Below are positions 1 to 9,329 of a stretch of 64,000 nt of DNA, in pieces. The position numbers were made by a program, and so were the translations under genes. This DNA is from Mortierella alpina (taxonomy: Eukaryota > Mortierellomycota > Mortierellomycetes > Mortierellales > Mortierellaceae), in contig JANATF010000015.1 of NCBI GenBank assembly GCA_029449245.1, positions 372,001 through 436,000 on the forward strand, in the 5' to 3' direction. The number at the start of each line of letters is the position of its first letter. Position 1 is the stretch's first letter. The notes under the pieces were generated by a model. The model did not search any database. It saw nothing but the letters and a program-made list of their open reading frames with translations, and was not told the DNA's origin.

Positions 1-1321
1 AGCGCCTTTTCCTGGCAGGGGCTACCGTCCAGGTACACAACTGCATTCTCTGGGGTAGCGAACTTGAGTATGGCTCTTTCCAGTATATGGTTGGCAACTG
101 GCACAGGATGAGAAGAATACGCACGGGAAATTGTGGAGTAAAAGCATGCTTGGACGTCGACATGTCGTATCGGCTGATACGTGCTATTGAGGATCGTGCG
201 GGCATGTAGCGGGGTTGCCTCATAACCCTTTTTCTTGATAAAGGGCCAAAGGCCGATGATGCCCATTATTGTAGATGCAGCAGCGTCGAAGGGCGTGCGA
301 TATAAAGGGGAATGCAGGGTAGAGAGCAAACAAAAAACGGAAAAAATAACAGAGATATGAAAAACAAGGCGGGTGGTCAAAGATTAGAACGATGTAGCGA
401 TAGAAAGCGATAATTTTTTTTGGATTATATGTTTTTTCGAAAGTAGAATGCTGTGGCTCAGAAAAGAGAAGAGAAGAGAAGAGAAGAAAAAGAAAAAAAA
501 AGAACGAGAACAAAGAACAAAGAAAGAGGAAGGAGGAAAGAGGAAAGAGGAAAGAGGAAATGGAACAGCAGAGACAAGGCAGAGAGCGCTGGCGAAAGAG
601 TTGAGTGTAGGCGTTGGAGGTTGAATCACAGAGAAGAACTGAGGATGGGTGCGCGCAAAGAGAAAGAGGCGGGCAGAAGCAGAAGCAGAAAGGATGCACA
701 AGTATAAGAGAAGATGCAGGCATGCTAAGCCGTTTGATCAGAGATCAGTTGCTGGAAACCGCATAAAATTCAGTCCAACCAAAGGAAATATCAACATCGT
801 CATATTTGTGATGATTCTTGTCTGAACACCTTCTTCTGGGCCAGTGTGCCAGACACGAGCCCATTCTTCTCGTGCATGGCAGGGTGCACATCGATGTATA
901 CATGTGCTGAGTAGAAGGGACGACCGCACTATGTGATATATCCTCTTGTATGTTTCGGCACTACAGTCAAGGTGGACATCAATCCCATTCATGGGCATCA
1001 CTTTCTCCATGCTGCAAGAAAGACAAATCGCGAGGGCAAGGAGAATTATGGCGTCGCTGTTCGTAACAAGGACGTAGAAAATATGTCGTGTGGGATGTGG
1101 ATGGTACGCACATACATTATACATATCATCCGAACTTCATCCCATCCCAATCTCGATAAAAGGATCGATGCTTGATTTCCTTTATATACTAACCTCGCGC
1201 CCAATCGCCGTTCACTCGTAGGATCCTGAGGACGTTCCGTTCGACGATCCAACCTGGCCCAGGTACTATTTGATGTCACCAGCTTTCACCAGCGGCTCAT
1301 TATGCGTGAACCAAGCAGCTC
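1..1321. other. Gene-poor left edge, no convincing gene
   Basis: I see no gene I can support here. Bases about 450-700 are strongly purine-rich (repeats of agaag, gagga) and open several frames only because of composition. The last 150 bases before 1322 may hold the upstream part of the broken Crypton gene that follows, but no recombinase motif is readable there. Whether the left edge belongs to another element cannot be told from this window. Confidence 0.5.
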
Positions 1322-2682
1322 TTCCTCGCTGCAGGAGTGATATCCTAAAAGAAAACCCATGCTCCAAGAGGCGCCGGCTCCCGACACGCCCAGGATGCTG
1401 GCGCAGATATTGCGTCTATTGAAAACCATGGCGGCTGGGGGAGAGGTCGATTGTCAACCCATTGTTTGTCCAGGATCACTGAGGATGTTTCTTCCAAAAT
1501 GGCTGGTTGCACACACTCAGGAGAACGACTTTGGATCGCCAGAAACACCCTTCTACCGCCTGTTGAGCTTCAGCGAATGCTGTTTCCTTGTGTTGAGGAA
1601 TATGCAAAAGAAAAAGTGGCCATTATGCGGATTTACTACAATGGACTGAGAATTCGATGATGGACAAAGTCATGTATAATAACCGCTCTGTGGAGACGCG
1701 AATCGGTATCCCTCTTGAGGACGACCGACGCATGCGCATGCTGTTTCTCTTGACTCGTTTACGAAAGGTTATTCTACAGGATGCTGTTGCCTTGATGATA
1801 CATCGTGATGTGCCGTTCCGCTATGAAGATCATGGTGTATTTCAACATCCAGCACTTCGCCAGGACAACTCCCTTTACAGAAAATTCAAGGATGACTTGA
1901 GCGACAAAATGAGAAATGCGAGATCACCAATGGAGGACAGCCTTATCGCCAATGCACCTGCGATCCATAACGAGTTTCGCACAGTACACTCGTCTGTTCA
2001 GCGCATGGACCAAACCCTCCTATCAAACACGGATGCTCTTCAACAATTGAAAAAAGCAGTGGAGGGCGTGGTTCTCCAAATCTCCAACAATGCGATTGCC
2101 GATGGACTGTCCGTAGATCGCGTGTATGAGTTTATGGAAAAGATAGGAGAAAATGTGGTGCGAGCTGCGCGGCACGAGAGGTGATGTCCGCCTGGTCAAC
2201 AGCAACAACAACCCCCTCCAGAGCAAAGCCGTCGGCCAGAGCAGCAGGGACCAGAAATCTCAAGAGTAGCGAGACCAAAACCAGCCTGTCGCTAACAGAT
2301 CCCAAACGCCCGAGGAAAGACTTGCCGAACTAGAGACGCAGTTGGCATCTCGATACGATCAGGCCCCGTCTATGACACTCGATGATGTTGATCCAACAAT
2401 GTTGCCTAGGAGTGTGTCCCTAGAGAGACCCTGGGAAGAGTGGTTCAAAGGCGTAGACGGTCGGCCTTCGCTGTGGATATTGAACGAGACCTTCAAGTTA
2501 TATTGAGCGAGGAGGCGCATGGTGGAACGGTGGACGAGAGGGAAGCGCGAGCCTTGAAGTTTTTGATCGTGGGTTTGAACAGCGGCACGACGTTGAACCA
2601 GTTTTTCCTTCACCCAAAGAAAAAGTACCAACCTGAGACTAGAGAGGATGGAGCCCGTGAGCAAAGACACGAAGAATGAACA
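1322..2682 (+). pseudogene. Crypton tyrosine recombinase, broken copy 1 (YR C-terminal half, Ndc10_II-like region and GCR1_C)
   Basis: Remnant of a Crypton-type DNA transposon recombinase. Reading frame by frame, bases 1349-1660 encode K-K-T-H-A-P-R-G-A-G-S-R (the H-x-x-R box of tyrosine recombinases), then NHGGWGRGRLSTHCLS, where the nucleophile Tyr is expected, then ARNTLLPPVELQRMLF. Bases 1657-2184 continue in another frame with the helical RLRKVILQDAVAL segment. Bases about 2300-2682 encode a GCR1_C-like DNA-binding domain (ERPWEEWFKGV, GRPSLWILNETFK). The gene is dead: a TAA at 1346-1348, a frameshift near 1655, another after 2184, Cys (1463-1465) at the presumed catalytic Tyr, and an internal deletion at about 2497. 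The Crypton/Ndc10 family link is from remembered family motifs; the breaks are directly visible. Confidence 0.7.
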
Positions 2683-4000
2683 AATGAATTGAATTATTCG
2701 CATCCATGGTGCTGCATGAACGCTATCGCAAGACATGAGTGAAAAGTACTTTCTACCTGTAGTACTCGGAAGGTCAAATACAGGATGTTTATTGTAGACA
2801 TGGCTTTCAACAAGAAATACAGAAAAATATTTGACTAGACATAGGACCTTTGGGTGAGGGTACTGTGCGCCATGTTCTCAGACCCTTCTTGGCCTCGGTC
2901 GATGAACATCTTGCACTGGGAACAAAACCTCGATCTGCTCTTGTTCGACATTGAAATGTATTATTGAAGATTGGGTCAAGGAAGTAAAGTGAGAAAAAGA
3001 TGTGGGTCCACACACCACACATCGTGAGCTTTTATTATGGAACCCTGGCAGAAATGCGTATACGGGTTCCTGACTATGTACGTGTGCTTGGGCTCTGGTT
3101 AATATACCACAGACATCAGGATACTGTCGTGTACTTGGAAATGGCATTTTAATGCCGGCTCGCCGCTCTCCGGTCCACGCGCCAGCTTGCGTTGAATTTT
3201 GAGCGTGCTGTTTACAGTGGTCCTGGCATCTGTCGCATACTTGGCCGTGGGAAAAGCGTAGCTATGCCTTATTTCGCCTTTTTTGTCAGCATGCGCCCCT
3301 TTTTACTGAATGCCTTGAACTATGTCCTTACCGGTGACTATGGGCCAAAGCGGCATTGCGCGCTGGTATCAGTGTTTAGTATACAGTATATAGTCTGTAG
3401 TTCCCTCTCTACAATTGTTCTTTACCTAGTAACTTGAATACATCCTTGATCATACCCTGAACCCTCCTGCCTTGCCACTTCCCTTGTCCCTGCCCCCTAC
3501 CCTTGTGAAAGGTCATCCTATCCTTGCCCTGCCCAGATTCACGACAGCATCGCTCACAAAATTTCGCGGATGAAAAGTACTCGTGAGCTCCAACAACCGT
3601 GTAGCCAAGTGCCACAGCCTAAACAAGAGGGAAAAGGAAAGAAAAAGTTGGTCTCTCGATTGGGGAAGCCAGCGAAATGGAAAAGACCATGTCCTGCAGC
3701 GACTGTATATACAACGAAAACATGATAAGCATGCATAGACAAGTGTGCACATACCTTGCGAATAAAGAGCTTTTAACTTTTGGGTGTTTCGAGGGGATTT
3801 CTGTTTGTGTGTCAAACGAACCCAACCCAATTGCAAACACCGGCGGTGGTCCGTCACTCTCCTTGTGCTTCCTACCTTCCGATCCACCCACTAATCCGTG
3901 AACCACCTTGATGGCATAGTCATAACATGCTGTATGCGCTTTAGAAGCCTCCCAAGCGTGTTTCATATACCATCTTCCATGATAACACTCGCGTATCGCG

Positions 4001-4328
4001 TCCCAAGGCATTTGAGGATGTGCTTGCAAATTTATTCTGAGCAATCACGCAAAACACAAAAGCTCGGGAGCAGTTGTGTTTACAAACACGTACGTGTTAC
4101 AGACTGGCTCTGCCTAGGATTGTACTGGACCACTCCTCCTAGATCGAGGGACGGCATCCTGCTGAGAACGAGATCTAGACCGAACTCCTGAAGGCGGTCC
4201 TGATACTCTTGCCTGAAGGCTGTCGATGGCTTGTACAGGTAGTTGCGCCTAATGTAGACGGTTTCCCGCTGTCCTTCATTCTCAGTTGTTCGTTGGCCTT
4301 CCTTGGGGCCGATCCTGGTGGCACAAAA
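4001..4328 (-). repeat. Extra segment inside Fanzor copy 1, absent from copy 2
   Basis: Copy 2 joins directly across this point (7421-7432), so copy 1 carries about 328 additional bases between the MPPLKLGGV and IRECYHGRW coding segments. On the minus strand the insert contains a reading frame with RMPSLDLGGVVQY, which resembles the MPPLKLGGVTEY segment just upstream, followed by a GTAACACGTACGT stretch like the intron start near 4560-4580. It therefore looks like part of another Fanzor paralogue that has recombined in. The similarity was judged by eye. Confidence 0.4.
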
Positions 4329-4722
4329 CGATACTTTGCTGCGTACTCGATGTACTCGGTCACTCCTCCAAGTTTGAGCGGCGGCATGATGATGATGATG
4401 ATGATGCTGCTGATGACACTACGATGATGACGATGACGATGACGGTGATAATGATGAAAGTCAGCGTTGTCTTCGTCATACGACCCAGACTTCCTCCTGT
4501 AAGGCGTTCGAACCTAGAGAGCTTGTTAGATGCACCGCCAAGAGAAACATGATACACGTACGTGTTTGGCACATACCTGGCAAACCTGGCGAGCCTGAAC
4601 GGTTATTCTTCTGATGTAGCGCAACAACAATGGAGAGGCTGTTGATTTGTTGATCTGTGGGGGACGATTGCGATAAATGGTGGTGCGTGTGTTGTGGTAA
4701 GATAACTGTTACGGAAGAGAAC

Positions 4723-4802
4723 GAGACGCGTGGAAGGAAAGCGAGGCGCGTGGAAGGAAAGCGAGGCGCGTGGAAGGAAAGCGAGGCGCGTGGAGGTTGA
4801 GG
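4723..4802. repeat. 20-bp tandem repeat, copy number differs between the duplicates
   Basis: Three full copies of the 20-mer gaggcgcgtggaaggaaagc (first one gagacgcg) plus a partial fourth. The matching place in the second duplicate, about 7820-7860, has only one full copy plus the partial one. This is a 40-bp difference that arose after the duplication, probably by slippage. Confidence 0.8.
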
Positions 4803-5100
4803 TGGAAATGAAGAAGGACAGAGTAAGAGTAAGAAGAAGGTGGGAGAAGTCGAAAGTTAAGAAGGATGAGGAAGGAGGAGACTGTTCACATGATGCTCTT
4901 ATATCATCCATCAGCGCGCGTGGGCCTCGGCCATCTTGTTCGTGATATCGAGTTCTCGTTGAGCTTCCTTTTAAGCTTTATATTCTGCCAGTCGAGGAAA
5001 GGATGGAGTGTACATGAGCGAGGACCCTAAGGAACTAGACAACTTTCCTTTGCCTCCAGCAGCATCCCCTCAACTGCCTCCAATGGTAAAATTACGGAGT

Positions 5101-5682
5101 TTAATATCGAAAAAAAAACTCATATGGAAGCGATTGTAGAGGTAAAAATGGGAAGGCCTCAATGACGCAACGCTGAACATCCTCATGCCACATAGCTCCT
5201 TCGTATTCTTTCCTCTCGCCAACAATTGTTTTGCCCTCCTCCAAGACAAACGTCAGAATATGAACCGCCTGGCTGTCCAACCGCCTCTTTGGAATCTGTT
5301 GAATGAAACAGTTGACGAGGGCAAGGCCTCGGAGATCCTCGCCTCGAAGCAGCATACCGTGGCTTGCTGCAATTGCAAGGTGCTCGCGGATCAATGGGGC
5401 AGTTACTGTGCCCGCGTTGTTCCAGGTGTAAGAAAGCATGCGGAGATGTTCCACATTTGAGTAAGAGTCGCGGAACTTGCAACTCACGCCTTTATCCTGC
5501 CTCCCCTTCATCATCCCACGGACTAGGTCGTTCTCCAGGTGCCGGACGATCATTATCTTGATATCTGAATTGTGTCCTTTAGTATAGGCCATGTTCGGAT
5601 GCACCGCACTTGCTGGCAATCTGCAAGGTATCTGAGTGCCTTCTGGGCGTTTCAAGAACGGAGTGTCCAACTGGAATCTCAA
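5101..5682 (-). pseudogene. Crypton tyrosine recombinase core fragment, copy 1
   Basis: Minus-strand coding segment with HGMLLRGEDLRGLALVNCF, matching the catalytic-Arg box of Crypton recombinases (H-x2-LLRGE-x2-R), then HILTFVLEEGKT, EYEGAMWHEDVQRCVIEAF and a hydrophobic end cut by a stop at 5101-5103. In the family this is followed by an H-x-x-R box and a nucleophile Tyr; both are missing here. Upstream (5682-5440) it reads through TKGHNSDIKIMIVRHLEND, and the frame then runs into the start of the second duplicate, so its N-terminus is cut at the duplication junction. Assignment rests on motif order only. Confidence 0.55.
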
Positions 5683-6200
5683 GTTGCCTAGGAGTGTGTC
5701 CCTAGAGAGACCCTGGGAAGAGTGGTTCAAAGGCGTAGTGTTAAGGGGAGTGACAGTCCACCTTCGTATAACTTTAGCATTTGCAACTTATAAAGAAAAA
5801 ACAGCTTTTGATCCAACTTCTTCTTGATCACTTGGGGACGCACTACATCTCTGAACTAGAAAGGATCTGTACCCGATCCTGGCACGTAGACGGTCGGCCT
5901 TCGCTGTGGATACTGAATAAGACCTTCAAGTCCAAGTGGCGCAAAGGGCGCTAACACATTGACCAAGACGTCTCGTTCAAGAAGGCGATTTAAGTCGCGG
6001 TCCTGAAAGTTATATTGAGCGAGGAGGCGCATGGTGGAACGGTGGACAAGAGGGAAGCGCGAGCCTTGAAGTTTTTGATCGCGGGGTTGAACAGCGGCAC
6101 GACGTTGAACAAGTTTTTCCTTCTCACCCAAAGAAAAAGTACCAACCTGAGACTAGAGAGGATGGAGCCCGTGAGCAAAGACGCGAAGAATGAATGAACG
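5683..6200 (+). pseudogene. Crypton GCR1_C segment, broken copy 2
   Basis: Second copy of the DNA-binding C-terminal segment. It encodes RSVSLERPWEEWFKGV, is interrupted by the solo LTR at 5739-5884, and resumes with GRPSLWILNKTFKSKWRKG followed by in-frame stops. Removing the LTR and one target-site copy restores the order seen at 2450-2470. It also keeps the block of about 80 bp between KTFK and the later helices that copy 1 has lost. No upstream recombinase domain is present in this unit. Confidence 0.65.
5739..5884. mobile_element. Solo LTR of a small LTR retrotransposon
   Basis: A 146-bp insertion starting TGTTAAGGGG and ending ATCCTGGCA, flanked on both sides by CGTAG (5734-5738 and 5885-5889). 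The empty site is visible in the other duplicate (near 2455), which has ggcgtagacgg once. The TG...CA ends, 5-bp target duplication and an internal TATAAAG are what a retroviral-type LTR shows. Both LTR ends are seen only once, so this is a solo LTR left by recombination. The short length fits a Copia-like or small Gypsy element, but the family cannot be named. Confidence 0.75.
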
Positions 6201-6349
6201 AATTGAATTATTCGCATTCATGGTGCTGTATGATCGCTATCGCAAGACATGAGTGGAAAAGTACCTTCTACCTGTAGTACTCGGAAGGACAAATACAGGA
6301 TGTTTATTGCAGACAGGGCTTTCAACAAGAAATACAGAAGAATCTTTGA

Positions 6350-8000
6350 CTAGACATAAGACCTTTGGGTGAGGGTACTGTGCGCCATGATCTCGGACCC
6401 TCCTTGGTCTCGGTCTATGAATGTCTTGCGTTGGGAGCAATGTGCAATATTCACCAGAGTCCAGTAGTAAGTACACAGAGATACGAACGCGTCTACTATC
6501 GTAGACTCCTTAACAAAGACCAACGAGTCCAATCAAAACAGTGAAAGTGCTTGCCTAGAAGATACAAAATGTCATATCTAGAAGCTTGGCTCCAGGTACC
6601 AATCATGGACCTTCGCCAGCACGAGCTACATGAACCAGAAAGATGTTCCTGGTCCGGATCAGTCATCCGGTACCCATGCTATGTAGTATTGGCGTAACAT
6701 CTAATGAATTAGGATCATGGCCAATCATTCAGAAGTTAGGATACGCGCCAGGCTATAGCCTTCCGCTATCCATCTCTTGGCAATGACTCCTTCACCTATC
6801 TATCTACCCAACATTACATCTCTGTAGTAACAATAAACATATATAAATACCGGTGTGTGGTCAGTGTGGACCGACATCTTTTTCTCACTTATTTTCCTAC
6901 CAAAAAACTTGCCTACACGTTTCAAGCAATACCGCGATCTGTTCTTGTCCGACATCAAAAATTGTCGCAGGACATTTCGCTGACGAAAAATACTCGTGAA
7001 CTCCGACAACTGTGTAGCCAAGTGCCACAGCCTAAACAAGAAGGCAAAGGAAAGAAAAAGTTGGTCTCTCGATTGGATTGGGGAAGACAGCGAAATGGAA
7101 AAGACCATGTCCTGTAGCGACTGTATATACAACGAAAACATGATAAGCATGCATAGACAAGTGTGCACATACCTTGCGAATAAAGAGCTTTTAACTTTTG
7201 GGTGTTTCGAGGGGATTTCTGTTTGTGTGTCAAACGAACCCAACCCAATTGCAAACACCGGCGGTGGTCCGTCACTCTCCTTGTGCTTCCTACCTTCCGA
7301 TCCACCCACTAATCCGTGAACCACCTTGATGGCATAGTCATAACATGCTGTTTGCGCTTTAGAAGCCTCCCAAGCGTGTTTCATATACCATCTTCCATGA
7401 TAACACTCGCGTATCGCGCCCCGATACTTTGCTGCGTACTCGATGTACTCGGTCACTCCTCCAAGTTTGAGCGGCGGCATGATGATGATGATGATGATGA
7501 TGCTGCTGATGACACTATGATGATGACGATGACGATGACGGTGATAATGATGAAAGTCAGCGTTGTCTTCGTCATACGACCCAGACTTCCTCCTGTAAGG
7601 CGTTCGAACCTAGAGAGCTTGTTAGATGCACCGCCAAGAGAAACATGATACACGTACGTGTTTGGCACATACCTGGCAAACCTGGAGAGCCTGAACGATT
7701 ATTCTTGTGATGTAGCGCAACAACAATGGAGAGGCTGTTGATTTGTTGATCTGTGGGGGACGATTGCGATAAATGGTGGTGCGTGTGTTGTGGTAAGATA
7801 ACTGTTATGGAAGAGAACGAGACGTGTGGAAGGAAAGCGAGGCGCGTGGAAGTTGAGGTGGAAATGAAGAAGGACAGAGTAAGAGTAAGAAGGTGGGAGA
7901 AGTCGAAAGCTAAGAAGGATGAGGAAGGAGGAGATTGTTCACATGATGCTCATTATATCATCCATCAGCGCGCGTGGGCCTCGGCCATCTTGTTCGTGAT
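6350..8000 (-). pseudogene. Fanzor-like nuclease gene, broken copy 2
   Basis: Duplicate of the 2835-4911 gene. The stretch from MPPLKLGGVTEY (7480) to PKVKSSLFAR (7173) is one open frame, without the insertion of copy 1. A GTATGT donor follows at 7172, and the next coding piece (7031 to about 6957) reads GYTVVGVHEYFSSAKCP, a better zinc-ribbon start than copy 1. It then breaks off. The C-terminal end at 6440-6350 reads FIDRDQGGSE and STLTQRSYV, with the RuvC-III D-R-D intact but the preceding C-x-x-C changed to C-S-Q-R. DNA between 6440 and 6957 is rearranged and partly inverted compared with copy 1. Not functional as it stands. Confidence 0.6.
6440..6957. other. Rearranged insert in Fanzor copy 2
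   Basis: This stretch separates the two halves of the Fanzor zinc ribbon. Bases about 6860-6890 read on the plus strand what copy 1 reads on its minus strand near 3000 (tgtggac.gacatctttttc), so a small inversion has occurred. Bases about 6660-6850 contain TGTAGTATTGG and later TATATAAATACC, which looks LTR- or promoter-like, but I found no matching ends or target duplication. Confidence 0.35.
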
Positions 8001-8154
8001 ATCGAGTTCTCGTTGAGCTTCCTTTTAAGCTTTATATTCTGCCAGTCGAGGAAAGGATGGAGTGTACATGAGCGAGGACCCTAAGGAACTAGACAACTTT
8101 CCTTTGCCTCCAGCAGCATCCCCTCAACTGCCTCCAATGGTAAAATTACGGAGT

Positions 8155-8391
8155 TTAATATCGAAAAAAAAACTCATATGGAAGCGATTGTAGAGGTAAA
8201 AATGGGAAGGCCTCAATGACGCAACGCTGAACATCCTCATGCCACATAGCTCCTTCGTATTCTTTCCTCTCGCCAACAATTGTTTTGCCCTCCTCCAAGA
8301 CAAACGTCAGAATATGAACCGCCTGGCTGTCCAACCGCCTCTTTGGAATCTGTTGAATGAAACAGTTGACGAGGGCAAGGCCTCGGAGATC
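8155..8391 (-). pseudogene. Crypton tyrosine recombinase core fragment, copy 2
   Basis: Second copy of the 5101-5337 fragment: DLRGLALVNCF, VHILTFVLEEGKT and EYEGAMWHEDVQRCVIEAF with the same terminal stop. The catalytic-Arg box is lost because homology ends at 8391 and is replaced by unrelated DNA. The frame stays open upstream to 8604, but the added part has no recombinase features. Confidence 0.5.
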
Positions 8392-9329
8392 TTTGTCGCA
8401 TGGTTTTGGCTTACCATCTTCAAGACGCAAAAATATCGCTCTCCAGCCAGCAACAGGCAGATTTTGTGGACAGCGCCTTGTGCAGACTAGGGCCACATTC
8501 TGATGATATTCACTTGGAGAGGAACTCAGAGCATCGAGCAAAGATGCCAGTAACAGGCGTGAACTTGGCTGGGAACCGTGGTGATGCCTCGAACTCGCGC
8601 ACAAGTCAGGTAGACAGGGCCTTTCTCGCCCTTTTTTTTAAGCATGCGTTCAAATGCACCTCACCAATACAGTATAATGGTTTTACTAATCATTTTAATA
8701 TTTAATAAAGTAGATCTTTTCTTCCTTCCTGCCACCCAGTGAACACACCCGCACCCGTTCCCTTTACAATGTTATTAAAAGGGCCCACGACCCTTCTGTG
8801 TTGTCCATTTGCCTTTAGGGTTCATGTAGACAATGCTTTGATCATTCAATCTTTTGGTCAAGGACTAACAGGCAGATATGGATATGATGTGTAAAAGTGA
8901 ATATTTATTAAGATATCAGAGAGCAAGGAATGAGCGAGAGAAGGTACTAGGCTAGGTGAGTAAGTTATTGCAGACTGGGGGAAAAGAGAAGGTGGGAAAT
9001 ATCTGGTATTTATAAGAACGTCAGGCAGAGGGCTGATCCGAAGGCGACTGAAAAGGGAAAGATCATGGCAAACTTTGTCAGGGGCACACACTCGTGCTAA
9101 TCCGTGTAAGAGACGACATATAATCCGAAGAGGACGAGTCAAACTTGGCGGTTTATCAGGAACGACCGATAGTTGTTACAAAGAAGGAAATGAACAAGGC
9201 CCAGAAACGGAGCCGATCATAACTTTCACACATCTGAGGCCAGGATTTAACCTTAGTTTGGTAGAGAGTCAAATCCGGTTTGGTAGAAACAGTCGCGGTT
9301 AAAAGACAGCGTTCATTCTAGAGCAGTTC
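8392..9329. other. Unassigned DNA between transposon fragments
   Basis: No gene recognised. Short minus-strand frames at 8392-8604 and 8858-9142 show no family motif. The stretch sits between two Crypton-derived pieces and is probably degraded transposon or insertion debris. Confidence 0.4.

Larger units (their letters stand above)
2835..4911 (-). pseudogene. Fanzor-like (eukaryotic TnpB family) nuclease gene, broken copy 1
   Basis: On the minus strand the pieces read in order: MPPLKLGGVTEYIEYAAKYR (from 4387), then IRECYHGRWYMKHAWEASKA and PPPVFAIGLGSFDTQTEIPS (4007-3755), a GTATGT donor at 3754, GYTVVGAHEYFSSAKFCERC (from 3618), and after a break FCSQCKMFIDR with GSENMAHSTLTQRSYV ending at stop 2835. 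These match the Fanzor/TnpB layout: a RuvC-like core, the (D/E)Y-x-(T/S)S-x-x-C-x-x-C zinc ribbon with its second C-x-x-C, and the RuvC-III D-R-D-x4-N block. Fanzors are RNA-guided DNA nucleases often carried by transposons. Here the zinc-ribbon exon joins out of phase, about 330 bp are inserted at 4001-4328, and unrelated DNA separates the two C-x-x-C pairs. The 5' end is uncertain (first exon perhaps near 4600-4911). Confidence 0.6.
2401..5682. repeat. Tandem segmental duplication, unit 1 (about 3.3 kb)
   Basis: Shared sequence starts at gttgcctaggagtgtgtccc, seen at 2401 and again at 5683. It runs through the Crypton GCR1_C segment, the Fanzor-like gene and the start of a second recombinase fragment, up to 5337 (matching 8391). 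Bases 5338-5682 are present only in this unit. By eye the copies agree at well over 90% where they align, but they differ by several insertions, deletions and one local inversion, so the duplication is not very recent. Confidence 0.8.
5683..8391. repeat. Tandem segmental duplication, unit 2
   Basis: Second copy of 2401-5337 in direct orientation, beginning exactly where unit 1 ends. It gained a solo LTR (5739-5884), lacks the 4001-4328 insert, keeps about 80 bp of GCR1_C sequence that unit 1 lost, and carries a rearranged stretch at about 6440-6960. Homology stops after cctcggagatc at 8391, where unrelated DNA begins. Confidence 0.8.

Noticed and set aside
453-707. Open frames on both strands in purine-rich DNA
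   Set aside because: Products are Glu/Arg/Lys or Phe/Ser/Leu low complexity produced by base composition; no start context or motif.
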